Assembly: GCA_036362985.1 (NCBI GenBank)
Contig: JAYGXS010000003.1
Span: forward strand, 80,862,403-80,926,402
From: Ligula intestinalis
Lineage: Eukaryota; Platyhelminthes; Cestoda; Diphyllobothriidea; Diphyllobothriidae
Direction of reading: 5' to 3'
DNA length: 64,000 bases
Position numbers and translations under genes: made by a program
Shown: positions 36,131-48,100 of the stretch, in pieces
Layout of the letters: each line of letters starts with the position of its first letter
Numbering within the stretch: the stretch's first letter is position 1
Notes under the pieces: generated by a model
Databases searched by the model: none
What the model saw: the letters and a program-made list of their open reading frames with translations, nothing else
What the model was told of the DNA's origin: nothing

Positions 36131-37331
36131 AATATGATACCCAAGCCACAACTGAGACGTAAATTAACCCGGAATACCAATTCTCCTAACGATAAACCCA
36201 TCTTAAGCATGAAGAAACTTGATCTTGATGCTTTAGACAACTTTAGTAAGCTTTATAACCAATATGCTTGCCTGTTTACGGTCCTTGGTGCCATCTTTGA
36301 TGAAAAGGTATCCACGCTCACTTCTCAGCAATGTGAGAAACTAGAGCCTTTCGTCAATATGGTTTCTACTGAGACCCGTGATCGGCAAATCGGAATTTTA
36401 ATTTTCTTTTGAAAAATGCTTCAAAAGATAAACAACCAATAGATGTTGCTGTTCAGTTTCTTTACTCTTGTGGCTTTAATTTTAAAGTTGCAGAAGCTAA
36501 AAGACTCTCATCCCGAAGTAAAAACCGGCTGATTCTCGTAAAACTTTTTTCGGCGATAGAAGTAGACCTTATATTCTCTCAACATGAGCGGTCAGCCAAC
36601 TATTTAAAGGAAAATAAACTTTACATATGCAGGGATAAAACGCCAATGGAGCGTCGGGTTTTATCTAAAGTAGCAAATGAGAACACTGGCTCCGGTTCCA
36701 CAAACCAAAAGTTGTCTCTGAGGCCGGCCCTCCCGCTCAGGTAAGCCCACATCCCTCTGGGTCAATGTCAGTTTCCCCTGATACTTCTCCCATTCACCTT
36801 ACTCATGATTCGAGTGAGATTGTAGCCTCGTCAAGTCGTTCTCCTTCTAAGCCAACCACGTCTGTGATAGCTTTAAATTCCGATAAACCTATGAACGCCC
36901 CTAGTAAATCTACGCCAGTTTTCAAATTCAGCAATATGATTACCGATAATAACTCAGTAGCTAACAAAGACCCAACTGCTCAAGCTAGCGCTTTTTCTAT
37001 CCCCAAATCTCATCAACATCCCCAAATAATTCAGCCAGCTTATAAAATTAACCGTTTTTCAAAACCAGTCATGCAATTTTCGAAGGCCAATATTCCGTCA
37101 AATTTTGATATAATGCCTCAAAATCCTATTTTTATGCCCCCTCCTGGTTTTCCCATGCCACACTTTAGCCGTCCTTTCTATGGAGCCCCCTCTAATATGC
37201 CTTTCTACAATATGCACAGTTCATTTGATAATAATTATTTGACAAAATGTAGACCAGGGCCAATTTGCTTTCCGCCTTTTGTTTCTCCCATGCCGTTTCC
37301 CTTTCCGCCACCAAGTTTTCCTTTTTTATAA
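36131..37331 (+). pseudogene. LINE ORF1 with frameshifts
   Basis: Three open segments in different frames (36083-36412, 36409-36744, 36765-37331) make up one ORF1. It has an N-terminal helical part, a middle basic part with LYICRDKTPMERRVLSKV, and a C-terminal part rich in Pro, Phe and Met (FMPPPGFPMP). It is part of the LINE, not a host gene. Confidence 0.75.
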
Positions 37332-40199
37332 ATACTGACGAGCGTAACCTGCATCTGAAGGATACGCTCAAGATAGTCTCACTCAATGCAAGATCAGTTG
37401 TTAAAAAGATGACAGAACTTAAAACAGAAGCATTTGAGCTTGATCCAGATGTGCTCTGTGTCACTGAATCTTGGACACACTCTCTTATTTCTGACTCGAC
37501 ACTCGCCATAGATAATTATAGTTTGTACCGACAAGACCGCATTGAAAAGCGTGGCGGTGGTTGCCTTCTTTATATTAAATCATCCTTTGTACATTTCCCG
37601 TATCACCTGAGCATTTCGTCATTTTCTGGAAATTTTTATCTTATTTCATTCATCCTGCCACACAATAAAAAAGCGATAATTGGGTGTGTCTACAATCCTC
37701 CCAGTAACTCAAGTAATGTAATGCAGCTGTGTGAAATGTTTGAAAAAGTTGCAGAGACTCAATTCGATGTCAGAATAATTGTAGGTGATTTTAATCTGCC
37801 AGACATTGACTGGCATGCAAATACCTGTCCACCAAGATTTCAGAAATTGGTTAACACTATTAACTTTTCAAACATGTCACAACTGGTCAGTTCAGTGACC
37901 AGAAATGACAACATATTAGATTTAATTTTTACAAATGATGTCCACCCTCTTTTTATGAATTTTCATCGTGATATTTTCAATAGTGACCATGCCTTAATTC
38001 ACTGTTGTTTTCCAGTCTCTCTTTCTAAAAAGCCCGATGTAAAATGCAATAACCTCGACTTTGGTAACGTGAACCATGAATTAGTAAATGAATTCGTAAG
38101 TACCCTAGATTGGCATAGCATATTTTCAACTAACGATCCCTACTTCTTCCAGGAGGTATTGCAAAACCTTACCGAAAATATTCAGGCTCTTATTCCACTT
38201 AAGATTTTTAAATCAAATTCAGCTTCTTCAACTGTGCCACATTTTCTCCAAAATAGACTTAAGAAATTACAAAAACAACTTAAGGATACGTCTAATAGCT
38301 CTTTATCAGTTCACTTAAGAATAGCGCAAATATTTGAATTAGCGCTTAAAATAAGGCTTGCACGAGATAGGCGTAGAGGGGCCACAGCATTAAGTGATGC
38401 GAATTCTTCCAGATCAGTTGCTCAAGTCTTCCGTCTTCGGTCGGCTAAGCTTCAGAAAGTCATTCCACCCTTACTCAATGGCAACAATCATTTTATTATA
38501 GAGGATTTGGAGAAAGCAGCATTGCTAAATTCATTTTTCGCAGAGTTCTTTACCATCGAAACTAGCCCCACTCCTGTAATCCCCCTGCTGTGTGATTCAA
38601 ATCTCAGTACCCTTAATTTCTCACCCACTTGTATTCAAAAAGAAATAAGTCGTCTTAAAAATTCACATTCGGTTGGAACTGATAACATTCCAATCTCACT
38701 CATCAAATAATTAAGAGATTTCCCACCCTTATTGAGTAAGTTATTTTCAGTGTTTCTTGAGAATGGCTTTTTCCCGGACTACTGGAAAACTTCTATTATA
38801 ATTCCCGTATTTAAATCTGGTTCCCGATCAGATATTCACAATTATCGCGGTGTTCATAAAACGCCCTCTCTGGCTAAACTCTTTGAAAAATTAATTGCCA
38901 AATAATTACAGATTTCTGCATAAATAATAACATTCGCAGCTCCTCACAGCACGGCTTTTTACCGGACCGATCTTGTGAAACTTGTCACATGTCTTTTCTT
39001 AATCTACTTACTTCTCTTCGTAATGATCATCTATCTGTGGTAGTTATCTATTTTGACCTTAGTAAAGCATTTGATAAAGTTCCTTACAGGAGGCTCCAAG
39101 CCAAACTAGAGGCTATAGGATTTCGTATTCCACTTACTGACTTCATCAGATATTATCTTTCAAATCGACAAAAAACGTTTTAGTAGGATCCTCATACTCT
39201 ACTCCTACCGCAATTTTGAGTGGTGTCCTTCAAGGTACCGTGCTAGGTCCTCTGCTCTTCTTGCTTTATATAAATGATATCTCATTGAGTGTTAAACACT
39301 CCCAGTCTTATATTTATGCAGATGATCTCAAGTGTGTTTACTCCTTCTCTAAATCTACGGCCGCGAGATGCTTAGAACAAATTCATTCTGATCTGCACGC
39401 TCTTTCGACGTGGAGCTGAACATGGCAGATGGAGTTCTCACCTTCTAAGTGCCGATATATGTGCTTTGGGCCTGAAAGACTGCCCAAACCTGTTATTTTT
39501 CAAGGTTACCCAATGACTGAATGTTCCAGTATCAAGGACCTAGGATTAAGCTACACCAATAAATTAGACCTTTCTCCTCACGCCGATATAATTACAGCCA
39601 AAGCCACACAGATTTGCGGCTTTATCTCTTATAATTTCTATCTTCCTGAAATGAAATTAAGACTTTATCGTATGTTCGTTCTCCCCATCTTAGAATACTG
39701 TTGCCCCTTTTTCGGTCTCATGAATGAAGGTAGCCCTTCAAAAATTGAACAAATTCAAAAAAATTTCACACGAAAACTGCTGTATCCGACAGCTTCTAAT
39801 ACTTGCTACTCAAATAGGTGTCAATTAACAAAATTAAGGTTCCTTTGGGTCAGGAGATTGGAAGCAGGCTTTTGTCTCCTTTTTCGGCTTAATAATTGCA
39901 CAAATTTACCCAGGACTTCTGTCATTACCCCCGTCAGCCGTCCCTACAACCTAAGAAACTCGGCACTTGTCATACCCCCTCCTGCATCTTCATCATGTAA
40001 ACGCTCTTTGTTTTTTGCTGCCAGATATAGCTTTCTGTGGAATAACTTGCCAATCGAAATAAGGTCGTTAACTAGATTGTCTACTTTCAAACAGAGACTG
40101 CACATTTATCTTAACACTGACTCTATTAACCTTCTATTCTCCTCATCTTTTCCGAGCAGCTTTCTCCATGACCCCGAGAAAGGACCATTGGGAATTTAG
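37265..40199 (+). pseudogene. LINE ORF2: endonuclease and reverse transcriptase, broken
   Basis: The APE-type endonuclease domain is fully open (37265-38710) with its catalytic motifs. The reverse transcriptase is complete in order but interrupted by stops and shifts (38710, about 38905, 39181, 39418). The last segment (39429-40199) is open to the C-terminus DPEKGPLGI. Confidence 0.88.
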
Positions 40200-40738
40200 A
40201 AGATCCGCTTGAAACTATTATCTCTGCCTTGTGTCCCCCGAGAACCTAGATGTTTCCATTAACCACCGCTGAATCAAACGAAGCCACGTGGAAGTACTCA
40301 GTCTAAAATGCTGTAGTTTCGTTGAATACTCGCCTTCATCAGACCACATACACCTATTTCTGCTCTATTACTATCATCCTAAGCAGTTTTTTTCTCTTGC
40401 ACACTTTTTGAACATGGAGGCCCGTTGAATACTGTCTCCATTTTCACTCTTTCTCCATGACCCCGAGAAAGGACCATCGGGAATTTAGGAGATCCGCTTG
40501 AAACTATTCTCTCTGCCGCGTGTCCCCCGAGAACATAGATGTTTCCATTAACCACCACTGAATCACACGAAGCCACGCGGAAGTACTCAGTCTAAAATGT
40601 GGCAGTTTCGTTGAATACTCGCCTTCATCAGACCACATACACCTATTTCTGCTCTATTACTATCATCCTAAGCAGTTTTTTTCTCTTGCACACTTTTTGA
40701 ACATGGAGGCCAGTTGAACACTGTCTCCATTTTCACTG
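40161..40738 (+). repeat. tandem 289-bp duplication at the LINE 3' end
   Basis: The unit from tttctccatgaccccgagaa (40161) recurs from 40450 with period 289. It covers the last codons of ORF2 and the 3' UTR start. The two copies are almost identical. Confidence 0.9.
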
Positions 40739-41739
40739 TAAGAGTTTTTTTTAACTGCCATAATTTTTCGTTTTTAGTTCAAAATTACCTGCAAAACATT
40801 GCTAATGTTGCCCCAAAAGGACAATTTCTGCTGACATTATTACGACTTTCTACGTCTACTTGCACATATTGTCAAATTATTTTTTGAATTTTTATTTTTT
40901 TCGAAATTAACTTTGTATAGATAGTGCCGTACTGGCGCTGAAAAATATAAATTCCAAATTCCAAACTCACTGCAGCGAACCAGCCGACAAGAAGGCTGAG
41001 GACCAGTATCTCAGGAAACTCTTCACAATGAACGGCTATCCTGGCGCCTTCGTCGAAAAATGCAGGCGACGAGCCAAACGAAGAAAACCAACAGGATAAC
41101 CAGAACTAACACTCTGGCGAGCAATACCGTATATTCCTGGTGTTTCTGAAGAATTCGCTCGACTGGTGAGCGAATTTGGGATTGGCGTTGCTCACAGACC
41201 GGAAGCAACCATCCGCAGGCAACTTATGCCACCCAAGGACACAGTACCCGTTAATGAAAAGTCCGGTATCATTTACCGTATTGACTGCCTTTGTAGTCAA
41301 GCCAATTATGTTGGTGAAACCGGCAAACGGGTCCTCACGAGGATGCACCAGCATGACCTCGCCGTGCAACGGAACGACAAGAATTCCCTGGTGGCCGCCC
41401 ATACATCCAAGCCAGGGCACAGCTTCTACTTCCAAAACGTGCGAATACCGGGTCGGTCAGACGATCGAATTTCACGCCTGCTGCAGGAAGCCTGGCATTC
41501 ACGCGCGGGCTCAATTAACAGGCATGTCGAGCTTCCTGAGGCCTACCTCGCGTTGCGCGAGCAGATCGAGGGCAGAGGTCAAAGGCAGAGGTCAATCTCA
41601 GCGGAACTGACTGAATTACACTGTGAGCTGTACGTTTTTTATTCCTTGACAATAAGCTCGCGGGAGAGTTCGAAACGTCGGACAAATACACTCCTTGTCC
41701 CGGAGAACGACTTAACTTCTTCTAATTGATCTATCTTTT

Positions 41740-41965
41740 TCGCTGACGCTATCTGTTCTATATAAGTGTAAAAGTCTCCAGCCTTTGGTGTGGTTGTCAT
41801 ATCACCAGAGATCTTTGGAAATTTGCACTAGTGATTTCGTTGGGTTTAGACATGCAGTTGAACTATGTTGATGTGGTAGCGTATCGTTTTTATGCGCACA
41901 TACCATCATCTGCAATTCGAAAGTATTGGTATCCAGGTTGTTCCTGATGTACAACACTCGTGACA
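41740..41965 (+). promoter_or_regulatory. SMG7: short region between transposon tail and SMG7 start
   Basis: Only about 230 bases separate the Penelope-like tail from the SMG7 ATG. A possible splice (or spliced-leader) acceptor, ggtatccag, ends at 41938, 27 bases before the ATG. No TATA box is evident. Confidence 0.35.
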
Positions 41966-42199
41966 ATGAGCAAGCGTGATGAAAAGAAGATTCTCACATT
42001 ATTTTCTGAAATTAAAAAGACTAAAAGCCAGATCTCTGTTGACGTTCCAGTGTGGACAAAGGATGAATTATTATTGAAGCTTCAAGAGTTATATTCTTCG
42101 GTTATTTTACTTGATCCCGTCCTGGCTGTTGGACAAAAATTTGAGGTTGAATTATGGAATTCTGTCTTCAGGCAACCTATACAGTTGTATCAGGAAATA
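41966..42199 (+). CDS. SMG7: SMG7 exon 1 (start codon, first helices)
   Basis: ATG at 41966; donor gaaata/gtaagc, phase 0. Its 78 residues align without gaps to the start of human SMG7 from VW at residue 29-30. Arg69 in ELWNSVFRQPI falls at the position of human Lys66, one of the two basic residues that hold the phosphoserine in 14-3-3-like SMG7; the change is conservative. Confidence 0.88.
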
Positions 42200-45100
42200 G
42201 TAAGCTTTAATTAATCTTCTCTTTTATGACGCTATATTTTATATCTTCAGTCTGCTTTATTTTTGGTTTCCAATTTAACCTTGGATCCTCAAACACCTAG
42301 ATCTTCCAATTTTCATCGTTGGTTCTTATATTACGGTATTACTTACCATTGTTTAATAGGAATACGCGGTTCTAGATCCAAGCCTTCCTAGTTTGCTGAA
42401 TTTTTATGTAAGAATGCCAGACATTGAAGATCAGAATGCTGCTATGATACCTACGCATCTTTCAATAATTTCTTTTCCCTGTATATGTCATATACCCTGG
42501 TACATTCATAGGATTATAACTATTTATGTAGTTGAATATTTGCCACTGTCTTATGATCTTAAGCGATTTTTATCGATTGCTGAACGTCCTTTTTAGTTAT
42601 TTGTTTTTTTTCGGTCAGTGTCATTTCCAAAACGTTTTAACGACGTCCCAGTCTGGGAGCCTTATCTTGGTTTCGAAACAGTTATCTTTGGCGAAATAAA
42701 TCACTAGACTTTCTACTATGATGTCATTAGTTTTTACCTTTATTTTGAATGTCCCGATAACACGCTTTGCTTTCGTCTCAGCTGCGTCAAAAGCTCGCAG
42801 GTACTGCGAAGACCAATTGTCGTTCTTTCTCTGAGATCCAGCATCGTTTAACCCTCCTCTTGGAGCGGGCTTCTGGCTTCTACAACAGCCTCATCCACAA
42901 GCTCCTTTGTAAATTGCCTATTGAGTCCTGGCCGAAGTTGGTATGTGAAAGATATTAGTGTTTTTATCGATATCCTGCATTTTAATGGGTAGCTTTATAT
43001 CGCCTATTTTGTTAAGTTCACGCCACGCTTCGTTTAATGTCACCTTCGCTCTGTATGTTTTTAGTTTATACACGAGTTATATCAGAACAAAACAAGGATC
43101 TCCGTTACGAATCACAAGTCGCATCTTGGTGCTGGGCGTCTAGATCTCGACGAAGTTACTCTTCAAATGCAACTTCTTCGATCTTCAATCCGAGCTAGTC
43201 GGAGTAGTCGACGTCTTGCTGACTTGGAAAAACTGGGTGAGCCTAATGGGACGCCTGCTCCGTCGGTTGCACCAACGATACTCTCACGAGGCACCCAGTT
43301 GCCTGATGCAGATGTCTTAATTGACCTGAATCCCCAGGAATCTGAGTTTGCCAAGCTGACCACGGTTGAAACCAATACGGCTACCTCGGAAGTGTCTCCA
43401 AGCAAGCCGATTTCAAATATATCTCTGTCAGATTCTATAGTCTATCTGATTCAGCATTCCCTTATTCATCTTGGTGATGTCGCAAGGTAGTCTAGCTTTC
43501 TTCATAATCTCTGAATTTTCCTTCGCTGTATACTCTTAATATCCTAGGTCCTAAAAGGGTGTTTATTATTCTTTTCCGTCACTGACTTGTCCGATATCGT
43601 AGACCCATTGGACGTGCCCATTACATCGAGTCTTGTCATTTGGAACTTAAGTCCTTTCAATTAATTCCGTTCATCCTCTTTCAACGTATATTTATAATAC
43701 GGAAAATCTCGGTGAACTATGTGTCTTTTAAAACCAGTAATGGTCTGCCATGACTTTTTCCAATGTCTCACTAAATCCCTTTCTTTGTGGCGGACGTTAC
43801 TTCTGAGTGTGCTAGGAGCTTGTATTTAGGCTAGTTATAATTAAATCCTTTAAAAAGTATCCATCAAGTCGACTATTCGTTGTAGAATTTACCCGGGAAT
43901 TTACTCTTTTTTTTAACTAAGCTTTATTTCAAACTTCTCTCTTTGCTTCAAACTTTTTTATTATCTAATTTAATAATGCACAAGTCGTAGTTCAATATAT
44001 TTGGGGCTGATGTTAGCCTCACTAAAAGGCTCTCTTTGGTAGTTCAGTGCATTTGAAGGGACCTTATCGAGCGGCTGCGCCCTTCTTTTTCTAGTTTCCA
44101 GTCAGTTTTCTTAGTAGCGAATGCTCCTATCAGTGCCATTACGTTTTAGGTACCAGAACCACCCGCTCATCGCTTTAACCTACTACACCTGGGCTTGGTT
44201 AGTGGACCCAACCAGCGGTCACCCATATAACCAACTGGCAATACTTGAGTCGGTAAAGGTAGGCGCCTTTATTTCATCCATTTATACCTCCCTCCGATCA
44301 TACATGGCGCGGAGCACCGGATTCATACAAACTTAGGGTTTTCAAATGAATCTTGCAAGTTATTGTAGTCAATATGGACTATTCACACATTTTATCTGAA
44401 TTCGCGGAATCTTCCCAGTTTTTCATGTGCTCAACACTACTATCACTACGGTGGTGAATCCAAGTGCGGACGTCGCTATGAGCTTCTCTGTGAGCCGACC
44501 GTCCACTTAACCTGTGGCGGATAGTTAACATTGCTGTCCGCCTTCATTGTTCGGTGTCCACAGTCTCAACGCTACAAAACTTCGAAGGCAGCTTTTTCCA
44601 ATTAACTGACCTGCGAACCCTTGACAGACTTCCACTTGCGCGCACACGTGCGTCCAGATAGTCGCGGCTGCCTGACGGGGCCGATGCAATGTGGGTAATT
44701 ATGCACACCATTTCTCTCTCGGCTTATGCAACACACTAATGAAACACACCACTTGAATTTGCTCCGTGACATCATTGAGGCCAGCTAGATCAGGCATGAT
44801 CACAGCCGTAACAAGTATCAATAAGTACCCCCTAAAAATGCCACACATCGTGGTGAGTGCTGTGGCACGCCTAGGCGCAGGCTCATGCCGCGCCAATTAC
44901 CGTCCTCTGACGCAGCATCCGCTGTTTTTGACTCTGCCTTGGCACACAGCACAGGTGTCTGAGGGCAAAGAGAGAAAGAGCATAGTAGATTCAGCGCAAG
45001 TCGCCGTCCCTATACCCAGCTTGCTAGGAAGCACACCGTAAACACTGCCAGAAACCGCAGCGTCATGAGAGTTAGCCAGTATATGCAGTTTTATTCACTT

Positions 45101-48100
45101 TCATCCCCGCTTCCTCTCGAATTGTTTTTTTTTCTACTCAAACTGTTCATTTTCCTCAGATTGTTTTCCTTTTTGCGTCTTGTAGCCAAAAAAACAGTTT
45201 GAAGATTTGTGCTACTTCTATATCCGTGCAGTATCCTGTCAGCACCCCTTTCCTGCGGCTTCCGAGAACCTCACACAGATGTTCCGGCTTCTCTCCGCCA
45301 ATACGGTTTCGTGCGAACCTCTCAGTCAGGTGGAAAGCTTGAACAGCCTCGAGGACTTACATGAGGTCTTTCGCGCGCCATCGCTTCTCCTATTGCGTCT
45401 TCACGCGCTCGTTTGGACCCATGGAGGTACTTTGATGTCGGAAACAAACTTTAAACTACAGGACTTTCCACATATTGTAGTTTTGTGCGAGTAACTCAAT
45501 GCTGCGGAGCAGATATCTTGATCTATGAGTGTATTATGCATACTAATGTGCTCACTAAACGGCCGTGCGGTGGATATGCTGGACCAACACAGTGCCAGAT
45601 CAGGTTACAGCATGCGTTATTCTGGTTGCCCTCTCGAAATAAATGACGAACACGGGGTGAGGTACCACGCACAGGGGCGGCTTCGGCCACGCCAGTCACT
45701 TGCACCTGATCCCCTCTCTGGTCTTCCTGACTGTGCCTTGACACCAGGCTCAGGTGGATGAGGGAAGAGGGAGTGCTGTAGGTGCGTTGAAAGTCTACTA
45801 TAAATTAAACCTAACTCCCGTGCGAGTCACCACACTTGCATCACGCTGTCGTGGAGCATACGGTGGACATCGTCGAAGTCGGCGGCGGAACTGCCATACT
45901 TTTGTTTATCGAATCCTCTGGTCTTGTTAGTTGCAATGCTGAGGACTTTAAATACTAGTCTGGAAACTGACCTCCAGTCTCAAATTGCTCTACAAACGAC
46001 GGGCATCCTAGATTTGTATAACTTCAAAGTATAAAGACTTACAAATGTGCTTTATAATGTTGCCTTGATGGCACTATCACCCTTACAAGATCCGAATCAT
46101 CTAACAGTAGCCTAGTAAATGCAATGAGCACCGGGTCATGTGTGAAACGCTTAAATGGACTGATTTTCTTTGTAAGCCGCTACTGATAATACTAATATTA
46201 CTATTCCTTTCACTTATACTACTTATAACATTCATCATGTCAGTGTTATATTCGGATTTATTTGCTGTTAACTGTGTGTAGGACTTGGCCGAAGCATGTT
46301 TCATTAAGCCCGATTAGTCATCCACTGATGGTCCATGTCCTTTGTTTCATCCTGCTCACGTTCCCTGTTGCATGTTTTGACCTCTTGACCTCGTTGGCTG
46401 CCTTCCCATTTGCTGACACACTGCGAGCTTTATTTCCGTATGCTTATTCACCACTCCCCGCGCTCTTTGTTCTCTGCATCGTGTTCTTATCCGCCCTCTC
46501 CGGTTCTTTGACTCCTGCCTCATGTGCTTATCCCCTTATAAACGGGCAGCAATGTGTCCGCGTCATTTCACGACTGCTCGTCTTCGTGCTAATACTACTC
46601 TGACCCTCGTTCTCCCCTACCTTTTCACGCTCGTTGATTAAAATTCATCCCTGCCTTCTCACACTCTTTGATTAACGCTCACTCCTGCCTCCTAACGAAC
46701 GCGTGCTTATCATCTATATTATTCAAACCACTCTTCATCCCTTTTTAGTTCTTGTACGGCAATTTTAAGACAAGTAAAGCCCTATTCTAGAGTACTCGAT
46801 TCTTTATTCTCCTCGTCTGTTTAGCTATTCGTGCTGAAAAATACGACTATTACAATCACGACAATTTATTCATCTTAAAACTCAGACTCCTCAAACCAGA
46901 GCGATTTTGATGCTCCGGACGCTTCCAAACAATAGAATCACTCGTTATGCACATTAAGAAACTTTATGACCACTATCGAAAGCTTAAAGCCAAACAAATT
47001 GAGTGTTTTGATCAACTACGTCTCTTCGACCGTTTGGGAGTACATCAGCGAATGCACCGCTTACGAAGATGTAATTAAGATGCTGAAAGAGCTATATTCA
47101 ATACCTAAAGACGAAATCTTCACCCGCCACCTTCTGGCGACCTGTAAACAAGAGGGTGGACAAACTCGATCCATTTGCTCAGAAACTGAAATCGCTAGCT
47201 GAAGTGCGATTTCAAAGCAGTTACTGCACAACAAAACCGCGATGACGTCATTAGAGATGCCTTTATTAGTGCATTTTATCTAACCACATTCGACAAAGAC
47301 TGCTGGAACAGTAAAACCTTGGATTTTTAAACAGCGTTTGATCGAGCAAGATCTTTGAAATTGGCCGAACACAGTCTTTATCCTATCAAACTCCTCCAAC
47401 GACTTCCTTCACTGCCCCCATTGAGGTGTTACAAACTCCGTGCAGTCCTAACAAATATGCGGACATCACAGCTTCCAGTTCGTCCTATGATAAATGCTTC
47501 TGTTGCGGTAACGACAAACACCGTCGTTCGAAGTGTCCCGTACGCGACGTGTTGTGCAAAGGATGCGGCAAAAAGGAACACCTCCAAAAGGTTTTTATGA
47601 CATAGCGAAACAGAAGGATCCTTTCCTCTACCCACCCCACTATTTCCGCTATCGCATTGGCTACTGCATTAGACTGTCTATAGATCAATGGGGCTAACTT
47701 CGGAGCCTTAGTGGACACAGGTAGCTCGTAGAGCTGCGTCTCATCATCGGTAGTACTTCGAGATAATTGGAAAATCCACCACTCTCGCACTGAAATATCT
47801 ATGGCCACTAATGTCACATGTGAGCTCCCAGAGCGGAAGAGAGAACACGACAAGAAGTGTGCAAACGTAGTACAGCGTACTTAGGAGCAAGCGGATGCGT
47901 ATGTACAAAGTTGAGCCAACTAGGTCGTAGTCACAAGAAAGTCACGACTTCATGGCCTGGGTGAGTCATGAGGTTGACGTGCTAGTCCACCACTTGACAG
48001 GAGTTGGCACAGGTGTCAGGCAATGCACTGTAGGCGTGTGGGCGGGCAGGTGGTTGGAATCCTGTGTCGCCACGCCGCTTCCATTTGCGCGTCCTTACAT

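Larger units (their letters stand above)
34810..40963 (+). mobile_element. near full-length two-ORF LINE inserted in the Penelope-like element
   Basis: A 5' UTR of about 1.3 kb holds a direct repeat (34809-34870 and 35701-35768). ORF1 (about 36131-37331, two frameshifts) has a segment KENKLYICRDKTPMERR and a Pro-rich end. ORF2 starts near 37265, overlapping ORF1 by 67 bases. Its endonuclease (37380-38010) keeps SLNARS, CVTESW, GDFNLPDIDW and SDHALI. The RT (38640-40199) has SQHGFLP, YFDLSKAFDKVPYRRL, GTVLGPLLFLLYIND and YADDLKCVYSFSK. Stops and frameshifts occur at 38710, near 38905, 39181 and 39418. It ends in a duplicated 3' UTR and a ttccaaattccaa tail. Confidence 0.9.
34200..41735 (+). 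mobile_element. Penelope-like element, split by a LINE
   Basis: 34330-34505 is an inverted copy of the element's own 3' tail (compare 41585-41735). It abuts the end of the reverse transcriptase (34509-34809: WVRYVDDTSVII, RLPFLDVLVCRKDGGELKTT, YRKATNTSRIL). After the LINE insertion the coding sequence resumes at about 40964 with THCSEPADKKAEDQYLRKLF, then the GIY-YIG endonuclease (41166-41620: IIYRIDCLCSQANYVGETGK with the downstream arginine and histidine). The tail ends about 230 bases before the SMG7 start codon. There is one in-frame stop at about 41098. Confidence 0.88.

Noticed and set aside
36765..37331. Proline-rich protein as a host gene
   Set aside because: It is the end of the LINE ORF1, directly in front of and overlapping the endonuclease ORF.
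42360..42407. Possible 48-bp SMG7 mini-exon with good splice signals and matching phase
   Set aside because: Joining exon 1 directly to exon 2 gives the spacing seen in SMG7; the extra 16 residues have no counterpart. It could only be a rare alternative exon.
46262..46603. Hydrophobic 113-codon frame as a membrane protein
   Set aside because: No start context, splice support or homology; intronic and pyrimidine-biased.
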